From NCBI GenBank assembly GCA_000827495.1, contig KN817617.1, positions 1-64,000 on the forward strand: a stretch of DNA of 64,000 nucleotides. The letters are read 5' to 3'. This document shows positions 27,104 to 37,191 of the stretch, in pieces; position 1 is the stretch's first letter, and each line of letters opens with the position of its first letter. The notes below the pieces were generated by a model. The model was not told where the DNA came from and ran no database searches. It worked only from the letters and a program-made list of their open reading frames with translations. Position numbers and translations under genes: made by a program. The stretch comes from Hypholoma sublateritium FD-334 SS-4 (lineage: Eukaryota; Basidiomycota; Agaricomycetes; Agaricales; Strophariaceae).

Positions 27104-27666
27104 AAGCGATGTGGGGCTCTGACAACAGGCTCTGAACTATCATCCATAGACTCAGCATGGACACAATGGTTATCTAATTTATTGGGGTCATATCACAGGT
27201 TCTATGTAAACTTGTAGTACTCACATAGTGTACATTCCATATACACATTTCACCGCATCTTGACTGTTATATCTACTTATTCGTCCACTCTATGTGTGTC
27301 GTATCTTGATTTATTATGTACGCGGCTGTATAAGTGTTAGAGCTTAGTAGTTAAGGACGGGCAGAGCTGTTCTTTTCGATATTAAAGGACTGTAGAATCG
27401 ATTCTGGTGCTCTCGCTTAGCACTGAAAAGTGTAAGCACTCTGCTTCAAGCGGAGGTCCAGACAATTGCGTTTGGACATTGTAAATTATGACAAATACCC
27501 AGAGATTGGGTCGGAAGAACGATCCCCAAAAATCAGCAAGATGGGGGTTCGTTATGTACCAAGACTGCTGTTGGCGGCAAGTTAGCGGTTAGCAGCGGTT
27601 AGCTCAACACACAATTGAAGAGGAGTTTCAACTGAATTTGAATCCTCCACACTGTTCCTGGAACAC
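27104..27666. other. Intergenic region
   Basis: This is the 3' flank of the protease gene. No gene is seen. At 27583-27604 a short repeat of AGCGGTT occurs three times (TTAGCGGTTAGCAGCGGTTAGC). Confidence 0.4.
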
Positions 27667-28163
27667 TTAAGCCCAATGATGGCAACGTTTACCTCCAGGC
27701 GGTGGTTCAACGACCCCGGCGCGCCCGAAAGTGGAAAGTCCGCCGTTGACACTTGCGGCACGTTCATCCGAGCGAGCAACGTCTCGCCGCTGGGCGGCGA
27801 AATCCTCGCCTCGAGCGATACGTGCGGCGTGTTCGTTTGTCTGCTTGAGGATTGATTCGGCGGAATCGACCTCTGCGAGATACATGGCGAGGGCGGCCTC
27901 CTTCGCGGTATCTTCGATTCCCGAGTGAGACTCGATTCGTCCGACGAGCTGCGAGCACGCTTGCCACTTAGTGACTTGCGTGTCTCGGTATTGTTGGACG
28001 ACGGACTCGAGCTGGTCACGAAGTTCGTCGTCTGTCGACACGGGTTCTGCTCGACTCGCGGAGCCAAGTCCATCCGCGCCAACAGCGCCGGGGGTGCGCT
28101 GTCCCCTTGGGCTGACGGTGAACCCGTAATTCCTGAGGGTGAATCGGTTGGTTCTTCCCGCAT
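27667..28163 (-). pseudogene. Gag-like ORF remnant of a retroelement (possibly DIRS-like)
   Basis: A minus-strand frame starts at MSDAGRTNRFTLRNYGFTVS and runs about 165 codons. A Pro/Gly-rich start is followed by an Ala/Glu-rich helical domain: DDELRDQLESVVQQYRDTQV, KWQACSQLVGRIESHSGIED and AALAMYLAEVDSAESIL. This layout reminds me of the first ORF of tyrosine-recombinase (DIRS-like) retroelements of mushrooms, from memory and unconfirmed. No reverse transcriptase or recombinase follows downstream; the frame ends at 27667 and ordinary sequence continues. I therefore treat it as a truncated copy. A hairpin cluster lies 120-290 bp upstream. An overlapping frame (28166-27582) is open but compositionally poor and was rejected as the coding frame. 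Confidence 0.45.
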
Positions 28164-28283
28164 CACTCATCGATAGATTGCGTTGACTGGTTTTGATTGA
28201 GCGGAGCGATGACACGATAATAGCGCAAATCGTATTCTCTCTGCGTGAAGTGAGAGAGAAGAACACTTGAGACATGGGTCTCG

Positions 28284-28452
28284 TTCCCTAGCGAGGGAAA
28301 GCGAAGCGTGATAAAAATAGCTCGCGGTCTATTTTTGCGTAGTTGACTAGAATCGCCCGTCGTCCCTTCACCTAGCGAGGTGACAGGGGAATAGGCGTAG
28401 TCTGCTCACTGCGCGCCTAGCGAGGCGCGGTGGCAATCACCTAGCGAGGTGA
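28284..28452. repeat. Four hairpins sharing loop TAGCGA with different stems
   Basis: Perfect hairpins occur at 28284-28299 (stem TTCCC/GGGAA), 28368-28383 (TCACC/GGTGA), 28412-28429 (CGCGCC/GGCGCG) and 28437-28452 (TCACC/GGTGA). In each the six-base loop is TAGCGA and the ten-base core CCTAGCGAGG is invariant, while the outer stem pairs change in a compensating way. They stand upstream of the gag-like remnant, which is transcribed away from them. Confidence 0.88.
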
Positions 28453-28826
28453 TAATGCGTTTTCCCTGGCGCGCGGGCAAAATCGGGAAGTCTCGCGCGG
28501 GCTCGAAGCACTCTGCCATTTATTGGACTAGAGTAAACATTGTTTAAACACGATTAAGCGCTTAGGCGCCCGTCGCCTGTGGTCGCCGTCGAGGACCCTA
28601 AATTAACGTAATGCAGTCGATTCTGGCAGAATCCAAGGGTTACACATATCAGTCCATTGAACACGTCACAGATAATGTCCATTGGCAACCCTACTTGGAT
28701 TCTCCTGCTAAGTAGATGTATTAGGCTGCTTGCCCGTACTTGCATGAGTTGAGGTATCCAAAGGATCTTAATCAAGATCAGTTCAAATCCAGTTTGACTG
28801 TGTAATCTCAGAACACCGGAGTACTA
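28453..28826. other. Spacer between hairpin cluster and acid phosphatase gene
   Basis: No gene is seen. A GCGCTTAGGCGCC element lies at 28558-28570, one of several such motifs in the window. Confidence 0.35.
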
Positions 28827-31072
28827 CTAAGCCCGGCCAGGCGACGAACATTCCGCATCCCAATCTGTGGGTGTCAGTTCGGCAACCCGCGCTTTAAAAG
28901 CCGAGAACGTGCAAATCTCCGGGTGGCCCGCAAGATGGCTGCCCTCTGGCGCGCAGAGTGGAAGAACCACGTTTTTGTTCTGATGCCGCATCCGAATGTC
29001 TGGTAAAAGCTAAGAAATTTTCAAGAATTGCTAGTTTGACGGCCAGAACTTACAGTAATCCGCGGAAGGGTCGGAAGATATACGGGATAGAATATTCTGC
29101 GAGAACTTTGAAGGGGACTGCGTGGCTCGTTGTTTGAACAGCTCAAATGTTATTGACGCGGTGAAAGCGGGCCAGCTAGAAAAAAAAAATAAGAATCGGC
29201 ATAACTTTTCACTAGAAGGCGCAATTTTCACTTTTCATCGAACACGTCGAACGTCGAGGCAAGTGCGGCAATCGCCGTGTCATGCGTACTGTGAACGAGG
29301 ACTTTCAAAGGATCAGCCGCTTTGTGTTTGATCTTATCTTGCATCTTGCGGGTCATATCAGACAGAAGGGGGCCCATTCCTAGGCGTCGGACCTCTTCCG
29401 TTTTATCTGTCAGAACGAGAAAATGTGAAAATACGGCCTTTGAGTCAAATTGATTGTCCAGTACTCACATCCTAAAATAAGATGAGGCGTTCATAAAAGA
29501 TCGGTCAATGAATCAAGAAGAGCTGATTTTACCCGCAAACCATTCGCTAACAACAGCCTGTTCCTGTTGAGTTGGTGTAGAGTTAATGCCTGTGTAGAGT
29601 TAAAATGCCTATCACGTACGATGGTATCTACGATGCTTTTGTCTTCAAATTCTGGAGGAACCTTGACCCCGTGGGCGACAGCCGCTCGTATCTACTGGAA
29701 TTAGACGAGATATCTGCTTGATAGCGCGAAATGAGCAGCTCACCGTGTCCATGACACCAGAAGCTCTAGGTTTTCCATCAACGCGGATGGGATTTCCGTT
29801 TAAATATTTGGAAATCTTGCTGTCTAATGGCTCTAGGCTTCTATTAAATGCCTGGGCAGCCGCTGCAGCACCCATGTGAATTACGCATTAATAAAAAAGG
29901 TGCAAATTGAACTTACCCATTGCAAACCCAACCTGCAGCAATTCTAAGCGCTTGCACACATATGTGTTCCCTATTAAGTTCTCATCCTTACCGTTTCTAA
30001 AAACCTAGTCAGGGTCAAGTAAGAGAAGGAATTGCAGCGGACAAACCTAACCAATAAAGGAGGCTGGACAGAGGAATCGCACTTGGTTGTAGGATAGAGA
30101 CCGTGGATAATTTGCTGCAATGATTCAGTGGTTCGTGGTATGTTCGTACTCCTGGGATATTATTCAGTCTTACTAATTAGAAAATCCCCGTAGATTAACG
30201 AACCGAAAGTACACTTGATCATTGTTTGACAAAACGTCTGGTATGAAGCCCAGTCTGATGTCCATTAGCCAAAAGCATTTGCACGCGACGAAGGAAGCGA
30301 CACGAACTTATCAATATAGATCTTGCGCAAGTTCCGTCCAAAATTATACGTTGACTTCGATGCTAGGATTAGTGCTATACGCCACGGTCCCAGACAGACT
30401 ACACACTTGTCTCCCTAGGTCCGTCAATTCTCCCAGCAGGCTAATTGACAATTATAGCATTCGAAAAGACATATTAATACAGTGACTCACCATTCCCCTT
30501 CCACGCGCGACCCATCCCTCCGTTCCACAAGCTTCCGCGTGCTTATCGTCTCTTTGTCCCCGGGCTCGCGAGTGGACCCGGGGTCGAAAGCACTCGACAC
30601 TGCTGCCCGGAACTTGCGCGCGGTGCGACACATATTCCAGTGCTCTGGTATGGAAGCAGGTGGCCCTGCCAGACGGACGCCTACCGGTGTGCGTTCGCCT
30701 AAACGTGTTGCGACAATGCGTGAGCCCACCGTCGCCCTGTAGGCAAGACGGGCACATACCGTGTCGGACGTAGACATGCACTTGCTCCAGCTCCAGATTT
30801 GCAGGCGCAGGCGGATACTCGTCAGCGTTGAGGCGTATTTGTGAGTACGCACTTATCCCAGCCAACCCGGGCTCCTGTTTCGATGTGCCCATTATCATGT
30901 TTGTCTCGCACTGCGTTCCCAATTCCCCTGCGCCCACTATATCCCCTGCGTAGCAGCTTGGTGATGCTTCCTCTTGAAGAATGTTTTCAGCGTAGATGGC
31001 CTTGACGCTCAAAAACGCTACTAGTAGCGCGTAATGAGTCGACAGAAGAGAGTGTTTGCGTCCCGGTCGCAT
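28827..31072 (-). CDS. Histidine acid phosphatase (ACP6/lysophosphatidic acid phosphatase-like)
   Basis: Clade-2 histidine phosphatases hydrolyse phosphomonoesters via a phosphohistidine intermediate. After an N-terminal hydrophobic signal (KHSLLSTHYALLVAFLSVKAIYA) the exons give LELEQVHVYVRHG-ERTPVGVRLAG with the catalytic RHGxRTP split by an intron. Next come LLGELTDLGRQ, DVLSNNDQVYFR-STNIPRTTESLQQIIHGLYP, FAMGAAAAAQAFNRSLEPLDSKI, LLSDMTRKMQDKIKHKA, and the second catalytic motif VLVHSTHDTAIAALASTFDVFD. The end reads WPAFTASITFELF...DYYIRMRHQNKNVVLPLCAPEG up to a stop at 28829-28827. The RSTNIxRTxES block and the HD motif place it near ACP6/ACPL2 relatives rather than phytases. Many introns are present, and a few small exons between 29400 and 30250 were not resolved with certainty. 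Confidence 0.85.
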
Positions 31073-31784
31073 GCGATCGAGGACTGAGTTGTCACTTTTA
31101 GGGTTCGCAACGCGACAAAAACAAAGAAAACAAGATCTGTTGCAGGTTCCAAGCACCTTCCAAGGGTTTCTTCCTAGGGCCTGGTTGACGTGGTATGACG
31201 GGATCAAGTCACAAGCCAGGTAATGCCACCAGCGGTTACGACCATACACAGAAACTCGGCCCGTAACAACGGATCATCAATTTTTTACTCAAACTAAGTA
31301 CAGATGGGCCCGACCCCCACTACAAATATGCATGTAACTTGGTAAGCAATTTAAGCTTGATTCCATATTATACTTGATATTCGTCACCAGGAAACAAAAT
31401 AAATTTTGTGACAAGTGCGGCGAGTGAAAGCGAGGTCGTAAATTGCGATAGGAATTGACTGGACAATACTACATAAATAAGACCGGATTGGTTCTCATAG
31501 TAATTACTTAGTCCTTGACAATGTTACATACTCGACTCGAGGCTGCCTTGGGACAAAGACGTTTCACCAAGACTGCTACTCGAGGAACTTTCTAAGACTT
31601 CCTTGACATGTACACTCGCATTTCGGATCTATTTTTTGTTTTGTTTTGTTTTGTTTTGAGAACCGTGATAACCAGAGTATATACCACGAACCTTGGCACT
31701 TTCGAGCGGGTGAGGACTCATATCTCTGACGGTTTCTGTGACTATATACACCTGAGTCGGGGGCTGTATCATGCAACAAAAATA
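31073..31784. other. Intergenic region with a TTTTG microsatellite
   Basis: About 710 bp lie between two minus-strand genes. A (TTTTG)n run occupies 31632-31659. No gene is seen. Confidence 0.5.
31632..31659. repeat. (TTTTG)n microsatellite
   Basis: About five TTTTG units in a row are visible in the sequence. Confidence 0.85.
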
Positions 31785-33679
31785 TCAACACAGCAGCCAT
31801 ACCGAACAAGAAAGTTCGTTTACGTTGACATGCTTATCACCTCCTGATCGATGTAGTATTGGCCATTGGGTCTTGCGACGCTTGCCATTGGGACCAGCCC
31901 TGGGAGGGGAGTCATCACCCTCGTCGTGGTTCGCCTGCAACAGGATTTGTCGGGAATTTATGCTAGTCGAGATTAGGATCCATATGTTGGAAAACACGGC
32001 AAACGCTCACGCGCAAAGGAACGTAGTGGCATAAACTACGGAAGAAAATCATTGATGTCGGAGAAACATAAGCCTCGCAATAATTGGACGTACGGCGACT
32101 AAGTAAGAAGCAAAGTGCCGTGTACACCCAAGTCTTGAAAGCGGCCTTGTACTGTTTCGAGACGGTGATGGCTAAGTATTGCGAAGAAATCGATAGTTGT
32201 TGATGCCTACCGTGATCAGAGAAGCAGCGGAAGTAACACTACATGTGTATCTGGTTCAGTTCTGCTACCTTGAAATTCATCAACTGGCTTGGAAATGGTA
32301 CCTTGTGAGAAGACCCGAGTTGATAGAAAAAATAATAAGATAGTCAATAATTTCATCGCTTCTGAAACCCCAAAGGACATCAGACACGATACAGGGAGCG
32401 AGCGCAATTATACGCACTTTTTGAAGCCAGTCCTTTTCTTGTGCAAGAAATATGCCATCGATAATGCAATAGAGGTGTCGCAAACAGCTGCACTGGCGAG
32501 ACGCAGAATGGACGGAACCTAATCCGTATTTAATTAATATTGGGTTGGGGCGACCAAACTATGGAGAGAAGACCCCACCGGTGCACTGCTCAACATTGCG
32601 CTGTGACCTAGAAGAAGAATCTTTACCCCAGCAACTTTTAAACCATTGAACCATCAGCTTTCTGCGTTCAGAAAAGGCGTGGTATATGTCACCTAGGCCG
32701 CTTCCTAGAATACTATAGTCAGAATGGAGAATTTCTCGGTTGAACAAGTTTCCTCACCGAAATGAAGCAAGGCAAGAGCGAGCTAAGTCATCAACAAGTG
32801 TATTAGAGCGTGCTAGATTATATGGGATACACCACTTACCAGAAGAGTTAGCAACCACCGTTTCTCGCCGCTAACTAAAAGTATGAGGTAAGGCCTTTAT
32901 ACAGTATCGCAATGTCCCGAGTGATGGACATACGCTTGTACACTTTGAACGCTAGAAACCTGGAATAGTATTAGCTTGAAAAACAATTGAAATTAAATTC
33001 TTCGACTCGTACGTTTCCGACAGTCCGGACATTATTATCTACGCACTTTTAAGTATAGACTTGACATGCATTTCAATAACCCACTCACCGAAAGAATCAG
33101 CTCGACACTCAAGCTCCTGCAAGTCCGCGATTTGCATCAGCGCTTCATGAACTTGAGCTAAAAAATTAGGCATACCAGATGGAATGAAGTGGGGGACCAG
33201 CTTCAACCATATAGTACCTATAAGGCCCTTATTATGTCCTGTATCACAGCCGGAAGGAAGTGAGCGATAATAGACTCACCATGCTGCATGACCGACGAAA
33301 AACATAGATGCGGTGTTCAGCAACCTAAAAGTCATCGAATAACTCAGGGAGCTGCCAACCGGGGGCAAAATATGAAGCCTGTTCTCACAAAACAGCGAAC
33401 ACCTGTTTTTCAGCCATGAGGGGCCTAACTAGAACTTGAGCAGTGAATGCAACGTACCACTAATTTGACCGATACAGCATCTTGCTTGAATCGCGCGTAA
33501 TACTTGTGTATTTGCGTCAGCATAATACCGTACATCCTATGGCCGAGGCGATAAACTAGAACCCTCAGTGAACATTACTGTGTGTGTGTGACGTACATCG
33601 AAGAGAATATCACTCCGAGGAGAACCATTCCCAACGCCACTTCCGCCTTGCGATCATTATTTCTTGCCGCTAAATCCAT
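31785..33679 (-). CDS. DUF6534-family seven-transmembrane protein (copy 2)
   Basis: Spliced minus-strand exons follow the family order. MDLAARNNDRKAEVALGMVLLGVIFSSM begins at 33679, then MYGIMLTQIHKYYARFKQDAVSVKLV, VFAVLLLNTASMFFVGHAAW, and FLAFKVYK-LSGEKRWLLTLL. GSGLGDIYHAFSER follows, then ILRLASAAVCDTSIALSMAYFLHKKRTGFKK, SDEIIDYLIIFSINSGLLT, and a C-terminal FSNIWILISTSINSRQILLQ with a polar tail ending at 31785. Matching positions in copy 1 are IIIALSMPYY and LVRLIIETGIF. Introns are short and GT-AG. One junction near 33000-33090 does not restore frame with the obvious sites and needs transcript support. The copies are diverged, so this is not a recent duplication. Function is unknown; the 7-TM layout suggests a receptor-like role, by inference. 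Confidence 0.7.
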
Positions 33680-35319
33680 CTCTGACGTCTCCCTTTCCGG
33701 CCGCTAGACAGGAGCGAAGGAAGATTTGGGGGGGAACAACCTCAGAGGAGGCTTCCAAGTCTGGGGAATGGCATAGCAGTGGCTCCTGTCATACATATAT
33801 TAGATACTGGCGTGTGAGACCCGTAGCATTGGATTCGGTCGTCGAGGATTTGATCAGTGTGAACTTGACTTCCAGAGATAGAAAGGTGTCTGCGAAAATA
33901 AATACGTCGGAGTCGAGGAGTGTCAAATTATATTTGCTGCGATGAAACAAGGTTGGGGAGTGGGATTTTATCATCGTGCGTCCATAAAGATTTGCACACC
34001 TGATACTGCAGATATAGCCTCTCGTATTTGATAGGATCCTCCAAGATTAACGGTCTCGGGGTAGAAGCGGAGCACACAGAACCGGTGGAGTAATAAGAAA
34101 TGTATCCATGCCAGTCCATGCCATCGGTTGGTTGTAACCAAGTTAAAACACAGTGACAATCTGGCGCCTAGCGCCTAGATGCATTGCAGCTCCACAGCAG
34201 AGAAAAAATAGCCTTTTGGAGCAGTATCATTCCAAGCATACGATTTGTGATCATCGACATCATCGAACAATGTTGATCATGATATCATTTAAGGACTGTT
34301 CGCCCATATACGCATAGCTTTGGGCGCTCGGCGCTCAGTGCTTATCGGAGAAGAGGTCCGTCTAGTTTGAGCAAGAAGAGTGGGCTAGTTGCTTGAAAGA
34401 TAACGGACTGAGTTCATGAGAGAATAGTGGTGCTAGATGGTGCCAGTATGTTGTAACTAGAAGTTTTGTTTGTGAAATTCATTCGCTTATGTTCGAGTTA
34501 CCGGCTCGGAGTATATTCCTCGACATTGGGGGTGCACATATGTCATGATCGACTGCGTGTTTCTGAAAGCCGGTATTGAGCCTGAGAAAAGGTCTGGCTC
34601 GGGTATGACTATCAAGGAAAAACAAGGCTCACATAAGTGATACAGGGCTGATTTTTGGATGAGGTTCCGACATGTCCATCGCGGAGATACGTAGACGAGG
34701 TAAGAGTAAGATTCCCGCACGTTCAATACGAAAAATAGAGCACTGATTTACTGAACAGCGAAATGTGTGAAAGTTCGATGGTTAGTACTTGATAAACGCA
34801 AGCCAACAGATGCTTCGGATTCAAAGGCCATAAGTTTGATGGACGTTTTTGATATATGAAAGATCATCCACGTAGATTGCATGCTATGAGCGGTGACGCG
34901 GTGACGCGGGACTCGTCTGGCGATAGAATCTGAAAGTAGACTGAGGTTGACGCGGAGTCCGGACGTCATGGTTGAGGACGAAGCGTTGAAAAAACTCCGC
35001 GCGTGACTGCCTTCGGGCTTCCCCGGTACCCGTCCAGGTTGATCACCTTCCATCAAGTCCATATAACCACAAAGTTGCGTTGACCGGGACCATTTATCTC
35101 ATCGGTCTCGAAACTAGTGAAACTCTAAAGTATGTCGCCTTTATCTACTTAGCACAGTTGTGCAAATGGCTAAAGGCGTTGTCAATGCGTTGCAAGTCAT
35201 GGGAGAAGTTCAGGGTCTTGCTTGAGGCCGCACATGACCACAACTCGCCTGATGTGAATACTGGAGCCTCACTTAGTAAATACTGAGCCTCACTGTACTC
35301 TGCAAGACATACCGGTTAC
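33680..35319. other. 1.6-kb region with possible membrane-protein relics
   Basis: Minus-strand segments around 34000-34160 (HRFCVLRFYPE...YQIREAISAV) have a faint look of a receptor-like 7-TM exon but do not assemble into a gene. GCGCT-rich motifs occur at 34164-34177 (GGCGCCTAGCGCCT) and 34322-34345. I assign no gene here. Confidence 0.35.
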
Positions 35320-36914
35320 GTGCCAGACATGGCGTTCACCATTGCGCGTCGCTCGTGTCCGATTTCCTCCTGTTTCACTCAGACGTTCAGGCGGAATCTT
35401 ACCAAGTCGGCGGTGCAGGGCCCTTTGGAGCCACCCTTGTCCACGAAGACGCTTCCTGAATACTTCGCCACGGAGGTTTTGAACAGATACAGCAGTCGGC
35501 CAGCACTGATTTGCAGGAAGGAAGGGCCGCGATCTCATGGAGGTCCACCCTCGCGTAATCTCGGCGTCGCGTCTCATCTGGCATGGGACTACGCCGAATT
35601 CGACACGCACATCAATGCATTGGCCAGGGGACTGCTTTCCATAGGAGTGCTAAAGGGAGACCGCGTTGGAGTGATTATGGGGAACACTAGGTACGTGTGA
35701 TATCAAGGTAAGCCGAAAGCAAGGTAACTGACTGTAATAGTTCATATGCCATGCTTCAGCTAGCGTGCGCAAGCATTGGCGCCATTTTAGTCACACTCAA
35801 TCCAGCATATCGCCTTACTGAATTGGTCAGTTTTTGCCTTCGTACTCTTTGTGTTCGACCAGATAAAAACTATGCTCCAGTTTGAAATTTCTTTGGCCAT
35901 TCATTTGAGATGAACTACGGAGAGTCCTGCTCATTTTATTTGGTTGAATATCTGATTGCTGGCCAACCACATGCCGGTCGTTCCAAGTCTGGAATCACCG
36001 GCATATGAGAGGCTTTAGCACTATGTATTCTGCTTCTTAAAAGGCCGGCCATTTCTTCGCATTTCATTTCAAACAAATGGTCAAGCGAATTTCAAACAAA
36101 AGCATGGCACTTACGTGGTTATCTCCCCCTAACCCGCGCTTATATCTGCTTGTAGGCGGCAACTCTCAATCTTGCAGGCGTCAAGCATCTATTCCTTGTG
36201 CCTCGCTTACGATCATCCGAATATGTGCGCATGTTCGCCGAGGCATTTCCTGAGATTCGGGGTGCAATTCCAGGTGGACTACAAGTGGAAGATCTGCCGC
36301 AACTGCGCAGTATTATTGTGGTGGATAATGCCGAAGAATACCGTGCAAATTTGGCTCCGCTGCACATTAAGGGCACCGTAGACTGGCGCGAGATCTTAAT
36401 GTGGAGAGAAGATGCCCGCGAGGCGCGTGTGCAAAAAGATATCTTGCGCGGCCTAAATAAGGAGGAAGTCATTAGTTTGCAATTCACCAGGTACGTATTT
36501 CATGAGAGTACGCGTGTGTCAGCGCTAAACATATCTCAACAGCGGAACGACTGGGCTGCCGAAAGCGGTTTCTGTGCGCTCGCAACATCTTCTTTGAATG
36601 TGTACTTATATTTGACGAATCACTTAGCTCACCCATTCTAATCTTCTCAACAATGGTATCTCAATAGGCCGGTGCATGCGTCTGACCGAAAAGGATATCT
36701 TATGTAGGTACTTCTTGGCGATGTCGAATAATGTTGTTTGACGTTCTTCACCGTATAGGCAATGTCCCGCCTCTGTTCCATTGTTTTGATGAGTGACAGC
36801 ACAATTTTTCCCTTCCCAGTCAGCTTACTGGAGGCCCCGAATACGCCTTATTCTAGGGAACCTCGCGGCTTGGTCGCACGGATCGTGCATCGTGTATCCT
36901 TCTGACACCTTCGA
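35320..36914 (+). pseudogene. ACSF2-type acyl-CoA synthetase, 5' part, interrupted by Plavaka element
   Basis: This adenylate-forming enzyme family (ACSF2-like) activates medium-chain fatty acids to acyl-CoA. The start MPDMAFTIARRSC... is Arg/Ser-rich like a mitochondrial presequence. Conserved pieces are FATEVLNRYSSRPALICR, LARGLLSIGVLKGDRVGVIMGN, SYAMLQLACASIGAILVTLNPAYRLTEL, and after a 329-nt intron AATLNLAGVKHLFLV. The ATP-binding loop SGTTGLPKAVS-LTHSNLLNNGISIGRCMRLT spans two canonical introns. Then NVPPLFHCFG-LILGNLAAWSHGSCIVYPSDTF follows, where the join uses an apparent AT-AC intron (36789-36844). Coding sequence stops at the transposon boundary: CATCAG after TTCGA at 36914. No other lesion is certain, so inactivation may be due only to the insertion. 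Confidence 0.88.
36789..36844 (+). other. Apparent AT-AC intron in the acyl-CoA synthetase gene
   Basis: The 56-nt interval begins ATGAGT and ends GAATAC. Removing it joins TTT-G to GC-CTT and yields PLFHCFGLILGNLAAW, which agrees with the conserved family sequence without gap. A possible branch site CTTACTG lies near 36824. The only canonical alternative (GTTTTG...TTCTAG) would delete the conserved CFGLILG. Confidence 0.6.
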
Positions 36915-36930
36915 CATCAGCAAGACTACA
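36915..36930 (+). repeat. Left terminal inverted repeat of Plavaka element
   Basis: CATCAGCAAGACTACA follows the GA at 36913-36914. It matches the complement of 45114-45129 at 15 of 16 positions. Confidence 0.85.
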
Positions 36931-37191
36931 CGTGCTTGACACGGCTTGGCCCCCTTGAGCCCCTTGGCAGAACTTGTAGCCCCCCGGATTAAAGTACAAG
37001 CACCCCAAGGGGTAATATTTACCTCCTCCGGCCCCGACCAGGGCAATCATACCGATCTCAGTATTACTTGTACAAGCCACGATGTTATATAAATAAAAAT
37101 GAGCCATTTTTCCATATTAAACCACTTGCGTTTAACTTCTTGAATAGAAGGACGTCTTATTTCTGTATCATCGCAAACGTACTTAATTCAT

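Noticed and set aside
27582..28166. Second minus-strand frame (194 codons) overlapping the gag-like ORF
   Set aside because: Its composition is Ser/Pro/Arg noise, while the alternative frame has an ordered helical domain; only one is likely real.
28740..28800. TTCAAATCC motif resembling a tRNA T loop
   Set aside because: No acceptor, D or anticodon stems can be formed around it.
36541..36660. In-frame TGA after SVRSQHLL in the acyl-CoA synthetase, seeming to be a second lesion
   Set aside because: A canonical intron GTGCGC...ACTTAG beginning just after AAAGCGGTTTCT gives KAVS-LTHSNLLNNG, which matches the family, so the TGA is intronic.
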